A DNA stretch of 64,000 nucleotides, from the NCBI GenBank assembly GCA_029721435.1, contig CM056577.1, positions 30,286,719 through 30,350,718 on the forward strand, in the 5' to 3' direction. The notes under the pieces were generated by a model. The model was not told where the DNA came from, made no database searches, and saw only the letters and a program-made list of their open reading frames with translations. The translations under genes and the position numbers were made by a program. Of the stretch, positions 34,145-46,079 are shown piece by piece. How positions within the stretch are numbered: the first letter of the stretch is position 1; each line of letters begins with the position of its first letter. This stretch comes from Gymnothorax reevesii. Taxonomy: Eukaryota; Chordata; Actinopteri; Anguilliformes; Muraenidae.

Positions 34145-36187
34145 TAATAATAGGGCTAAGTCCCGTCCTGGGAGGCTGCAGACTGTGTCTGATGGTGGCT
34201 TTCAGCTCATCTCCGAATAAGTGACTCATTAAAGGCTCTCCTTGGCTGAAGATCACTCACATTAACTGTCTACTAAAGAGATGGAGGCCACTAATTTATC
34301 TGCAGGCTCCGTCGTCTCTCCAGATCTGTGATTCCCATCCCCTGCAGTCCTTAAAAAGTAATGTGGGAAATGTGTGTGAGACACTCCGATGGGCAGTAAT
34401 TTTTTGGGGGGATATCTGGACCCTTCCAAACACATGTTGCCGAGGTGATGACACTGGGTTAAGCAGGTGAGGTTGGGATGGAAGTGTTGATAAAATTTCC
34501 CACCGGGAATCTCTTCATCGGGCGCATTAAATCATCGGCGTCTTTACAACTGGAAGATGTATTTTAAATTCCAACTGTAGCTTTACTCCCTGTTGAAGAA
34601 TATCAGCTATCTTAATGCTGACACAATACTCATAAAATGTCTTCGGACCCTTTGGCAGACGAGATAAATGTCGATTCGGCAGAAAATCGGTGTTGAAAAT
34701 TATAGCGATACTGAAAGAATGCCCAGTCACTCCAGCGCCCCCGTGAAATTAGCACCTGTGGATAACTTCTGTATACGAGCATGGGACAGTTTTCTTTTCA
34801 TTTGTAGCCAGCCGAAAAGAAAAATTGGGCTTCATTACCACAAACCCAAAAATTATCTCCGCTGCACATTATCTACTAGCTCCTTGCATGGCTCGGAGAC
34901 TCCTGACCCATCCCCAGTGGAGCTGCTTTGCCTCCTCAGCAAATGGATAAACAGATGTCAGGGTTACCCCTCTGGTTCCACAAAACTCATGCAAATTTCA
35001 ACAGATGTAGATATCAGTGGGGAAGACCCACGCTACACACCAGCTGTTCAGACTCGGTGTAAAATTCACTCTGGGGAGATATGCTCCACTCCAAAAAGTG
35101 TCTTCAGAGTTTTAGTCTTGCAGTATTGTGAGATCTACAATCCTATTTTTTATCATCAGGTCAGAAATAGCTTGTTTTAGTCTCATGACACCTATGGACT
35201 CATATGGGTTTGTAAAATTCAGCTGCTGTATTCAAACCTGTGGAACTACGGGCCTATTTTAAATTCTCCTGAGGATCCCAAGGTTTCCAAAAGATCCCCA
35301 GGTTAATTACAGGAAAATGTGTAATAATTTTTAGATATTTTCTATTTGATGTATGCCGCCATAAAAACATGGCATCCTGCCTGGGTTAGAATATTTCCCC
35401 TCATTATTAGTGTGAGGCTTCAGTGAATAACTGCAGCTAACAGATACAGAATGAAGACCACAGTGGAAAAATGATCACTTGCATTTTCATGTTGTGGAGA
35501 AATGATTAATTAGAAAGTCTAAACGATCTTAGAAACAAAGCACAGAAAAAATATGCAAAAAATATTTATAATAATGTATAATATTAATTATATCATCATA
35601 ATATATATGAATTATACAAAAATGCTAAATTTGGACTCTGATTGTTTTTCCTTTGTGGTCTTCATATGTGACAATGTCCTACAGCGTGAGAGTAATGCTT
35701 TCTCTAACATTGAGCTCATTTAAGGGGAAATAAATTCAAACAAGAATTGTTGTGTCGCCTTATTGACGAGTCTTGAAATGAGTCAAATTATCTCACCTGA
35801 CTGGTGGATCTCTTTTCTTATTCAAAATTTCAAAAAGTGATAGAAATAAGACTTTGAGTCTTAATATGACAAAAAAAAATTTGTGCACTACATCTGTTTT
35901 ATCTTCACTACTTCAGCGGCAATCAATTAAAACTTAGAGCACTGAAATAAATTTTCAAACAAGTGTTGCCACTGAGCGTGGCCTTGTCCCTCACCAGATC
36001 TCAGAAACCGACTGGGGTCGGCATATCACACTAATACACATTGAAGCCAAAGATGAATGAAATCGGTCAAACCGCTCTTGAGATATCGTGTTCACAACAA
36101 ACGGGACGTGACGGACTGACGGAGCTGAATACAATGTACCCCGCTCCGCTCGCTACCGCGGAGGCGGGGAGCAAAAATTGTAAATAT
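34145..36187. other. Non-coding stretch; a dispersed-repeat fragment at 35960-36175
   Basis: The region 34150-34530 is complex, non-repetitive sequence that could be conserved non-coding DNA. An open frame at 34668-35180 (170 codons) has no recognisable domain. Positions 35960-36175 read on the minus strand as CCGTCAGTCCGTCACGTCCC followed by GAACACGATATCTCAAGAGC. This resembles the edge of an abundant fish repeat with GTCCGTCC / GATATCTC motifs, similar in style to 985-1030. Confidence 0.4.
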
Positions 36188-36262
36188 ATGATCTTGTGCT
36201 GTTGAAAACTTTCCAGATGATGGGTTTTGCCACGTGACGCCAAGTTGCCACGTGAAGGGTTT
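36188..36262. repeat. Inverted-repeat element, copy 1
   Basis: CTGTTGAAAAC at the left and GTTTTCAACAG at the right enclose GCCACGTGACG/AAGTTGCCACGTG motifs. The flank CTTGTG on its left is the same as the flank found, inverted, at the second copy (37662-37752), so both are members of one dispersed family. Confidence 0.6.
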
Positions 36263-37661
36263 TCAACAGCTTTGATTTTGAAATCTTTCATCAGTGTGCA
36301 ACGATAGCTACATTTAGCGCTCTGAGGGTAAACCTTCCCATTAATTCTTTGGTCTAGCGCCGTACAGCAGATAACATGGTGAACCGCCATTGCACTGCAG
36401 CTCAGCCACCATCCACAGGGGGCGCTGGCCTTCGCTGCAGCATCTGTCACAGACATCAGCCTGTCCGGTGAGTGGGGTAATCAAGGAGGGAGGGTTGATA
36501 GGATTTCCATGGGTGGGTGGTAGATAATGTGGGAATAGAGCTTGTGTGGGGGAAGATATGTCCCTCTTTTTCTTGCTCTGTCCCCTTCTCTGGTATCTAG
36601 AAATTTCTGTGGACAAGGGCGGTGGGGTTGGGAGGGGGTGGTCAGGGGTCAAGAGTCAGGGTCAGGTCACTGGTGAGGAGAGGAAGTCAGTATCTGGGCT
36701 GTGGGGTTGATCCCAAACACACACAAAAAAAAAATAATGTTTCGTCATTGCCTGCTAAATCTTCAGTTCAGTTTCAGGTTCAGTTTCTGAGATCGGGAGG
36801 GCGATGCTGGCCTAACTGTTCTCCGAGTTCAGTGTTACAACACTGCCTTGTGACTTTTACACCCAGGTCACACAGCTGGGGGTTCAGGAGTACCAGAAAC
36901 AAGACAAAATCTTTGAAATTGCGGAAGGCAGCCGACGGTGAAGAAACACTGGGGTGAAGAACTCTGGGAATTACTAGCGCTTACGGAGCTGACAGGTTTT
37001 TGGATCCCAGGCACATATTTTTCTTCAGTTCTAATCTTTTAATCTGATTTTTAAGGAGTTAAAGCTGGCCTGTGAGAGGGGCCGCGTGGGCGTATGTTCA
37101 TACCTTACGCACGTTCCCATGGATTCTCGACAGAAAGCGGGCCCGCCCTTCTCTCCAATTATGTCACTAAATTAGCAAAATTAACAGTTAATCTTGCCAC
37201 TTACCTGCACCAGGCTCTTGCAAAATGCGAAACGTGTAAATTTCATCCCTGGGCTCCTATCTAGTAATCCTGAAAAATAATTCTGTTCAGTCAAGTGTGT
37301 GCCTCAGTCCTCTTTTCATTCATTCACCACAAACACATCCTTTTGTTCCTCTTCTCAAGGCAGAAAATTGATTTAACTACTAAAGAGTAGCCTACATTTT
37401 TTGCTGCCTCTTGAAACTTTTAAGCTACTGTAGTACAACGCTACTGCTTTCCATCTCTGGAAGTGATTATCAGCAGAAGCATACCCAGTTCACACCATTG
37501 TTTCACACATTTGTGATCAAACAAGAAACCTTAAGGGATGAATAATAGGTTATTCAAATGAGATCAGGAGAATCTCTGCAGCATCAGAAAGTCAAGGAAC
37601 TACAAATCTTGAATAACCCTCAGTGTTGCTCAGTGATGTAAGATATCAAATACAAAGCTGT

Positions 37662-37752
37662 TGAAAACCTATGATTAGGCGACTTGTTTAAAAGAGCTCT
37701 CGCAGGGGAGCTCTTTTAAACAAGTTGCCACATGAAAGGTTTCTAACAGCAC
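37662..37752. repeat. Inverted-repeat element, copy 2, with perfect 18-bp hairpin core
   Basis: ACTTGTTTAAAAGAGCTC (37682-37699) is perfectly mirrored at 37708-37725 with an 8-nt loop. The pairing continues imperfectly outward to CTGTTGAAAACC/GGTTTCTAACAG, about 42 bp per arm. It is the inverted relative of 36188-36262. Confidence 0.8.
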
Positions 37753-39014
37753 AAGATAATTTAATTTATAATTTCTTGAAAATTTATTTCAGCGCTCTAA
37801 GGGTTAAAATCGCAGCAGATTACACAAAGGCTCAGGAAAGGCTGCCAGCAGTAGATTTAGATGAGCCTCTGCCCTGACCTTTTCTCCAAATGCCGTTTCA
37901 TTATTTTTTTTATATTATTTATTTTTACATCATTATATTAATCATATTCGCTCATATATAATTGTGTGGCTTCAGAAATTGCAATATTTATACGCAGATC
38001 ACACAATTCCTTTTCTTGATGTATTATTTCTTCTGGGTGTTACTGAATGGATGAGCAAAAGTTGAAACCTGAAACTAGTTGAGAGCTTGTTTACAATTTA
38101 CATACCGCTGTCAGCAACACTGACACCATTCGCTAGTTAGCACTGCATTCCATTATAAAATGAGGAAAATTCTTGTCTGTCCATCTGTCCTGTCTAAATC
38201 CATTTTTCTCCTCAATCCATTGGCCAGTCTTTCTGAATCTGCATGAGAGCATTGAGCAGTGTCATATGCAGGGACTGACGAAGTCGATTTTTCAATTTTT
38301 CCCAACAGTTTCTGAGCAAATGTAACATGTTTACGAGCATTTTTTGGCCAGTGAGCTCAGAGGTGTGCTTTGCAAATCCCAGAGGTCTGCACACAGTCTG
38401 GGGTGCCCATATTGGACTCCTTATATTTTCAAGAAGAGACTGTCAGCTTTAAATACAGGTTGATACAGTCATTTAATATACTGTAAAACATGTAGGAATT
38501 ATATTTGATGTCTTTTCAAATGCTATCATTGTCCCCAGACTTACTGACTGTAATGTGGACCAAATTCTGAACAATGACGTAGTCTGGGTAATAGGTGGGA
38601 GTGGGCGTACTTGCTGTACAGAGGTTCTACACAGCAGCGGTATCCATAGTTCCAAAGGATCAACTGTACACTCCAGTAGATTTTTATTTGAACCCTAGAA
38701 TAGCCCACTTAATTCAGCTGTAAGAGGCCTCGGTGAGCTGCAGATTCGTATCATCACATGTGATAAATTAGGGTTGAAATGAAGGTTGATGTCAGGTTGA
38801 TTGGAGAAAGGCCGGCTGACCATGTTCCAGGAGATATACCATCGTGACAGTTTCCATTTTATCCTGAAATCTTGCATTTTCAAATCTATGAATTATCAGC
38901 TCCCTGAGATATCCAAGTTGAGCTAAGTTAGCGTTGGAGTGAAAACCGATGCAAGTGTAGATTTCAAAAAACAGGATCGGACCTTCCTTGTGCAGGATGA
39001 AGCACATGTTTCCT
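37753..39014. other. Non-coding stretch
   Basis: It is AT-rich at 37890-37960, otherwise without recognisable genes or elements. Several minus-strand frames of about 60 codons (38212-39007) overlap each other in different frames and look like chance. Confidence 0.4.
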
Positions 39015-39390
39015 TCACCAGCTTTGCGGCCTCAAAGTGGAAACTTTCCTGCGCGACTCAACAAAGGTCCCAGGCCTGCTTCCCCACCACTGTTTCGGCA
39101 TCATGGTTCTCGGTCTGGAAGCCCCCAAAGCCTTGTTTTCTTGGCTGTGGGTCCTGCAGTCGAAGGTCTCCTGCAGATTTTGGGGAGCCATGGTTTTCCT
39201 CTGGTTGAGGCAGCCCTGACTGCCTCCTACATCTTTCTCCTTCCGGTACACGATGCGGTGGGCTGAAGACCCCTGTGTGGGGATGTCTTCAATGGTCAGG
39301 GTGGACGTCACTGCCCCTTGTACTGCCACACGCTCTTCCAATTTCCAGGCAATGAAGGCACTCCTGTGAAGAAAAACACCAGCAAAAAGA
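39015..39390 (-). other. Candidate protein-coding exon (uncertain)
   Basis: On the minus strand a pyrimidine-rich tract (TTTTTGCTGGTGTTTTTCTT) followed by CACAG, with CAG at about 39369, precedes a 118-codon open stretch beginning SAFIAWKLEERVAVQG. It ends in TGA at 39015. GC content rises here relative to the flanks, and only one frame stays open. I recognise no domain; STLTIEDI vaguely resembles a beta strand of extracellular modules, but that is weak. If real, it would be a terminal coding exon of a host gene on the minus strand. It could equally be chance. Confidence 0.2.
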
Positions 39391-39553
39391 GAATCAAACA
39401 AGTATGAAGTATGTTAGTCATAAAATATTATTACCATTTCTTTCCATCTTAATAAAATAGAAATACCGACACTGGCGCGAGAGAGTTTGACTCATTTCAA
39501 GATTTGTCAGTTGGGGTGAGAAAATCTCAATTGTCAGGCAAAGGATAGCTTAA

Positions 39554-40840
39554 AGGAACAGTCCACCGTAATTTCATAATGAAATATGTTTTTCTATGAA
39601 ATGAGACGAGATGATACGTACCTCTCCGAGCTTTGAGCGACCACCCAGTCAGCCAGACGGGCTGCAACTCCTGTTAGCATTTGTAGCTAGACTCATTGTG
39701 GTCAACGGTATTTTTCAGGGCTGTAGTTTGATGCGACCAAAGTCTTCCACGTTTTTCCTGTTAACAAAGGTTTATATGACCAGTGACATGAGTTCGGGTT
39801 CGGGTACGCAAATCCAAAAGTGGCTTTTTCTATGCTGTGGGAAGTGCGTACTATAATGACAGGCGTAGTAACACCTTCTGCGCACTTCGACAGCGCATTG
39901 ATACCTTCACTTCTGATTTCTTTTCTCTCCCACGACTCGTACTCAAGCGAAAACGACCGTAAATATTATAGCAACGAAAAATCAGGCTTTATCCATTAAA
40001 AGATTGTAATTGAGTACGGCTACAAATGAAGCTAACGTGTCCACTTCATGTATCAGCGACTGCTGACAGTTGGCTAGCAACGTGCTTTGCCAGCAGACTG
40101 ATTTCAGCTCGCTGACTGCGGAAACCGTCATAAGTTCATTGTAATTGTGGGTAGCAAGTAAGCTACAGTCCGCATAATCGCGCATAATGTTGGGTTATGC
40201 ATAATCTCCGTTTCAGATTAATGCTGCGATTTGATATTGCTGGCAAATGACCATGGTATAAGCGGGATAATCAACTCGAAGGTGAGCATTCCACGGTTTT
40301 AATGCTCTTCGCGGAGGCAACGTGCATTAAAACCGTGGAATGCACACCCGCTCGTTAATTATCCCTTACTTATAATTTTCTGCAAGCTCTGGCCTCCAGA
40401 CTGTGTACCAAGTAGTGCAGTGCAGTCACGTTGGTTGTATTTACGGAAGTAGGGGGGGTCGTGGGAGAGAAAAGAAATCAGAAGTGAAGGTATCAATGCG
40501 CTGTCGAAGCGCGCAGAAGGTGTTACTACGCCTGTCATTATAGTACGCACTTCCCACAGCATAGAAAAAGCCACTTTTGGATTTGCGTACCCGAACCCGA
40601 ACTCATGTCACTGGTCCTATAAACCTTTGTAAACAGGAAAAACGTGGAAGACTTTGGTCGCATCTAACTACAGCCCCGAAAAATACCGTTGACCACAATG
40701 AGTCTAGCTACAAGTGCTAACAGGAGTGGCAGCCCGTCTGGCTGACTGGGTGGTCGCTCAAAGCTCGGAGAGGTACGTATCATCTCGTCTCATTTTATAG
40801 AAAAACATATTTCATTATGAAATTACGGTGGACTGTTCCT
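39554..40840. mobile_element. TTAA-flanked foldback element with ~390 bp inverted arms
   Basis: AGGAACAGTCCACCGTAATT at the left is exactly mirrored at the right, and the match continues nearly perfectly for about 390 bp (39554-39945 against 40452-40840). TTAA flanks both sides (39550-39553, 40841-40844), the target of piggyBac and Kolobok elements. The ~500 bp centre holds another hairpin (40257-40374). No transposase was seen, so it is a non-autonomous element. The family (piggyBac or Kolobok) cannot be decided from the ends alone. Confidence 0.85.
40257..40374. repeat. Inverted repeat nested in the foldback element
   Basis: TATAAGCGGGATAATCAACT...CATTCCACGGTTTTAATGC (40257-40304) is mirrored at 40324-40374 with few mismatches. 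The loop is about 20 nt. It is probably a separate miniature element inserted into the centre of the TTAA-flanked one. Confidence 0.8.
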
Positions 40841-40844
40841 TTAA

Positions 40845-42587
40845 GGCAAACAAAACTTTTTTTTTCTACTTGAAAGCACAAAAAGTATGATTTTAATACT
40901 AAATGGAAGACTAGAACTTTCGTTACAACCTTTTTTGTTTGTTGCTGTGTCATGAGTGCTGGTTGTGACCCCCTCAGTACCCCTCCACAACTCCGTCAAC
41001 ACCCAAATAAACAGACCTGGCTTCTGCCAGTGGTATAGTATGACAAAACAAGATTTTTTTGTACTCGTTGGACGACAAAGCTTGTATTGAGGTTGGCTGG
41101 AGAGCGGGTTGCACCTTCTAATCCTTGGCCACCCGAAGAAGCCTGTTACCTGGGAGATAATCAACAAGTGGGGCCAAAACCGAAACAAAGAGCCCTTCTC
41201 TTCACCTGGGCCCACCCTCAGAATTATAAGTAGTTGGTGGATGCTGTGGGAGGCAACTTACGGCTCAGGGCTCACGGAAATAGTGATCCTTTGTGTCTGG
41301 CGAGGAAGTGTTTCCCTCTGTGAGGTCAGCAGGGCTGCCTGTCCTTGTATAACGCGATGTAAGGACCACTGCTGTGGTGAGTCAGAGCTGGGCGAAACCT
41401 GGGGCCGTTGGGGGGGGGGAAGGGGTTCCCCCAAACCCCTCTATTGATTGATTGCTGACCCGGGGACCCCCGGCTGAACTTCGACCTCCTGGCTTGCTCC
41501 AGGGTGCGCTTTCAACGGTCGTGCATCTCCGTAATCTCCGTGCCGCTAATTTCCAGGTTGGTACTCATTATATTGCGATGTGCTGACTGGGCCCTGTTGG
41601 GTTAAAACAATTGGACCCTTCTTCAGTGCGACTTCCATTTTTATGAGAGAACTGCCCCTGTCTCGATCGCACTCTGACGGATGATTTTAATCTGAATCAG
41701 TTGTAAGAACAGCAGATCTAAAGATAAAGTTTACATGAATTTACAGTGCTCCTCATAGGTGGGAACAAAGACTGCAACAGGAACACAGGAAACAGCAACA
41801 GTGTAACAGGAAATGACACTTTCTGATAACACATTAAACCAATCTCTTCACTCGTGAGTGTTTTCCTTAATGCAAAATGCTACCCTTAATGCACACTTAT
41901 TCTGTGCAAACAAGTGTTTTCTCCTGTGATGAGTCTTAAAATGTCTCCAGTAGAGAATATTAGCTTGTTTTATTTTTTGGCTTGATGAAACTCTTACTCC
42001 ATTGATAACTCAAGATGAAATGCATAACACAACATCATTTTTGTGTTATTTATCACGCAGCAATACGAAAGCTTATCTAAATATAAATGAATAAAATATT
42101 TGTCAAGAGTAGATTGATTAACTTTCCGCAGATCAGGGCCAAAGCTATGAATTTTCAAGCTTGGTCCAAAACATACTACTCCCCAGTTTACAATATTTGG
42201 AGTATTTAGAAACAAACTGTAAAATAATTTAACACCCCTTACACTTGGGCCCTCTCCGGCCAGGCCTGAGAAAATGAGTCCCAGGCATCTGTGCCCCTGA
42301 TATTCTCATCTTCCCAACCAGACTCTTTGTCTGCTCTCGTAATCACCCCATAATGTGGGATTGCAGAATTTACCATCCATCTGTACAACTGATCTGGGGC
42401 CAACAGTGTCCCCTTTCACCAAATAGTGCAAAATATCACCTCATAAAGAAAAATTTTTGTGTCCCTGCAGGAAACGATGGGTTTCTGGTTTTACTGTAAT
42501 GAGCAGTATATTCTACCATGCTGAAACATGCACTGCACAGGACATCAAAAAGGAGATCCATTCTTGTAAATTCACTTAAGTACAGTA
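40845..42587. other. Non-coding stretch
   Basis: No gene or element is recognised. There is a G-run at 41411-41419, and the rest is average-complexity sequence. Confidence 0.4.
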
Positions 42588-43299
42588 CAGTCGCCGTTAA
42601 AACCAAAGAAAGGGTCGTTAATCCGGCAATAGGGGGGCTTCAGGCTGTCTGTAGGACCCGGAAATCTCGTCGTGAGCTGTGCGGTAGGACCGGCGTCTTG
42701 ATGCGCACGAAGACAAAAGAAGACCTCCCGCTGCCTACCGCGCTTGCGGTAGCTGCGTGATAGTCCGTTAGCCGGGTGTTTGTTTAATCATAACTGAGCC
42801 ACAAGGGCGGTTGGGGCGGTCGTGTTGACTGTAGCCCGTACATGTAGATGATGGCACAGCTTGTTGGCGATTTATTTCCAAATATGATTGCAAGAGTAAC
42901 GTTAGCCTGCATAAAATAGGCCATCGATTTCCTTTGGTGGGGTGATGTTGCCGGAAATCATTTCTGCAAACCTTTTCATTTTAGCCTATACAGTTTGCTC
43001 AATCTGTGCTACCATTTAAAACTTTACTGCGGTATAATACACAATTGGATTATTAAATAGGCAGTGGCTCTATCTACGGCGCCATAAAAGGTGATTCGGG
43101 GCTATATTTACGGTAAGTCGGAGTGGGCATGCGCGGAGGCGGCGTCTCCGGGCAAACCTAAGATAACGGACTGGCATTTAACAGTTGTGGGGAGCAATTT
43201 TGATTATTTAGCCACTAAAATTCGATCAAGAACTCTATAGGAGATATCACAATAATTGGTCAAATTTATGGCTAATCCCAGCTAACACACGACGAACTG

Positions 43300-43560
43300 G
43301 CGACGTGACTATTTGTGCTCTTTTGGTAAGTTAATGACCGACCATATGAAAAAGGTCAGACAACTTTGTCAGTTGGTAATTCAGTTACTTTACTTGAGGA
43401 CCTTTTCAACACGTTGTGAACGAGTCACTTGTTGGTTATTTGGGTACATCGCCTGCTGGTAATTAAGTTACGAAGCAAACTTGACAACCTTTTCACTACG
43501 TTGAGGACACGTCGCTTGTTAGTAATTAAGTGATGAATGCTGGCTAGCTGAGGTTAATCA
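43300..43560. repeat. Imperfect tandem repeats with AATTAAGT / ACCTTTTCA motifs
   Basis: Units share GGTAATT(A/C)AGTTA, ACCTTTTCA(A/C)(C/T)ACGTTG and GTC(A/G)CTTGTT(G/A)G, repeating every ~80 bp two to three times. Just downstream (to about 43680) is a segment ending in AAAAGTAAGT, which looks like a splice donor, but no coding frame supports an exon. Confidence 0.5.
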
Positions 43561-44047
43561 GTTTATCAATCGTGGAGCAGCAGCGGCAGGAAGTGAAGTT
43601 CACTCTCGAGGATAGTGATTCCATAACGTATTTTTTTTTCTCAACCGTGAAGGACCTTCAACTTTTCAGTCCGCTAAAAGTAAGTTTCCTTCATTATATT
43701 TATCGATATAAACCATTTTATAGGATATAAATGGTACAGCAGCTAAAATAAGTAATAATTTAGACATCTCTAATTTTTGTTCTTTGTTACCTGCTGTAAA
43801 TATAAGGTCAATTTGGGGGGGGAAAAAAACCTGGATAACGTTAGCTAATGTTAGCTTGTAGCTAACGATGGCAAACGATTGAAACTTCAATAAGTTAAGT
43901 TGTTGCCCAGGAAAAACGTGGTTAACCACTGATCGTTTTTGAAAATTAAGTTTTACGACACTCGGTACAAATTAAGTAAGAAAGCTAGCATTAGCTGTTC
44001 TCACTCAGCCAATCGCGCAACTCAGTCGCACAAACAACACTGATTAA

Positions 44048-44415
44048 GGCCTGGAATATACTTGCTGCGTGACCGAACGGATGCGTACACAGTGTGCTTC
44101 GTGAGTGCACACACTTGCTGGAGCACAACGCGTCCAAAACGCATAGTATTGGAGGTCTCCACTAGAGGCAGACAGCAGCATATCGGACCCTGAAATCGGG
44201 AAAACGGCGGGCGGTATTGCCCGGATATCGCATACACTGTCAAAATGGATTCGTTCGCACCAGCGCCTCTAGCGGTCATGTCAATACTGCATCTCGCGCA
44301 CGCGGCACGTTACCTCACATCGAGATGAGCGACCTCTACGCTCATGAACGTAGAATACGCATGGCAGCCATGATGCGTAAGCGCACGCATCGTGAGCAGC
44401 AAGTATATTCCAGGC
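44048..44415. mobile_element. PIF/Harbinger-like miniature element, TAA duplication
   Basis: GGCCTGGAATATACTTGCTG at the left is mirrored by CAGCAAGTATATTCCAGGCC at the right, a perfect 20-bp terminal repeat. TAA flanks both sides (44045-44047, 44416-44418). The length is 368 bp, with no coding potential; the frames crossing it are incidental. The right TAA is directly followed by the next element (44419), so two elements abut. Confidence 0.85.
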
Positions 44416-44418
44416 CTA

Positions 44419-44820
44419 AGGGCCGGTTCATACTCTACGTAAGGTATGCGAGCGCGAACGCGAACGCAAGGCAACGCATCGAGCAACGCAATGTAGCCAT
44501 CTTGCGTCCTTGCGTAGCAAAGTGTGTCGTCCAAGTTTTTGTAACGCGACGCATCGATGCGTGTATTTCCGTGAGATTCCAATAGGGGAGATAAAGCAGA
44601 TAATGCACCATAAGCTGTGTTCAACACACCAAAAAGAAGAAAGAAGGAGGAGGAGGAGAAGGAGAAGACTTTGCTACCCCTATTGCATGAACAGTGTACT
44701 GCTTTTTAAACGAGGCACAGCGCAGCAAGGATCGCGCGTTCAGGCTTCTCTGTGAACGGAATGAAACGGACCTGTGCTCGCGTTCGCTCGTGTACCTTGC
44801 ATAGACTATGAACCGACCCT
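44419..44820. mobile_element. Short copy of the AGGGCCGG element (empty-site copy)
   Basis: It starts AGGGCCGGTTCATACTCTAC and ends TATGAACCGACCCT, flanked by TA on both sides. At 402 bp it is collinear with 28667-29894 apart from the 842-bp insertion found there. The interior carries ATGCACCATAAGCTG, an AAGAAGGAGGAGGAGG purine run and GAAGACTTTGCTACC, the unoccupied insertion point. It begins immediately after the preceding element. Confidence 0.8.
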
Positions 44821-44822
44821 TA

Positions 44823-46079
44823 CACTGCGCTATAATTTCAGTTGTTGTCAGATGTAGCTAACGTTTGAGTATAGTCCTTATGGGGGTAACGTTATGGCGT
44901 TATTTCAAGTCACAGTTATGGCTAGTTTGCTGCCCCTTTCATAATTAGAAATTTACAGTAAACGTTGTGAATTAGGCACTATACGGATGCATCATCTGCG
45001 AAAGCCAATATAATTAGCCAGCTGAAATGAAGTTGAGACTCTAATTTTATTGTTGAGATATCTGTCCTATGCATTGCACAGACTGTCTTAGATGCAAGCA
45101 AGGGCTGGCAGAGAAATATGTGAGGAGCCTGATCAGTGAAATGCTCCACAGCGATGTTTAGAAAGGAGGCGACTGAGAACCTGGTACAGTATCTGTATTC
45201 TTTTTGTCCAACTCTTATGGTGCTGTGATGATTATGTACACCGAAGTCCTTAATTTTGTATGACAAAGGTTGCACAAATCTTTCTTGAGTCTAAAAATTA
45301 ATTGGATCAGATGTCACCTGAAACAGAACTAACAGGGCAGGGGCTTTGAGGTCTGGGTTTAAATGGTAAAATGGGAGTATGTAATGAAAGCATGTAATTG
45401 TATACAGGCAGGTGAAGTGCTATCTAGGCTCTTAGTTGGTAGATAAAGCCTACACTTCTCTCTGGGGATTAATGTTTAGAGGAGAATTTTCGACAGAGGT
45501 GTCACAAGGTCATTCAAGGGGGCTCTGAAGTAGCCTTAAGCTGCACCCCGAACTGCAAACTCAAACTTCACTGCTTAAAAAAATTGAGGGGAAAAGTAAA
45601 ATAATTTCATGTACTGACCTCTTTTGCTGTGTTTGCGTTGTTCCTTGCAGAAGACACAACGCACAGCGCACTCGGTGAAAGAAGAGGAGGACGACTTGTA
45701 AATGTGTAAAAAAAAGCTGAATGAAGAAATAATGATTTTAGACTTTTTATAGGGATGCTCAAGCACCTCTAAATTTCATCTCAGCACCCCAGGATAATGT
45801 TAATAATTATAATGAACTGTTATTATTTTCCAAACTCATTTTAAGCCCTCTTACATTACATTTTGAGAGCTTGTGAGAGATGACAAACAATTACAGGTTC
45901 TAAGCTATTTATTTAAATAATTGAAAAAAACAGCAGTATGAAACCTGTTTTGAAGTTAAGTTGGCCGTTTCACGAGGAGAGCTGGACAGGGCTGTAGAAG
46001 GGCATCAACCCAGCAGCAGGACTGTTTCTGCTCCTTTGTGCAAGAAGGAATAGAAGAGCACTGCCAGAGCCCTACAAAA
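44823..46079. other. Non-coding stretch
   Basis: No gene or element is recognised. Short AT-rich segments only. Confidence 0.4.

Noticed and set aside
34668..35180. 170-codon open frame on the plus strand
   Set aside because: It is one of the longest non-transposon frames, but I see no domain, no splice context, no codon bias and no related copy; chance is likely in 64 kb.
43560..43690. Possible first exon ending at an AAAAGTAAGT splice donor
   Set aside because: No coding frame, no promoter signature I could defend, and the position is just after a repeat.
44217..44627. Overlapping frames of 105-122 codons on both strands
   Set aside because: They cross the junction of two inverted-repeat elements and arise from their CpG-rich ends.
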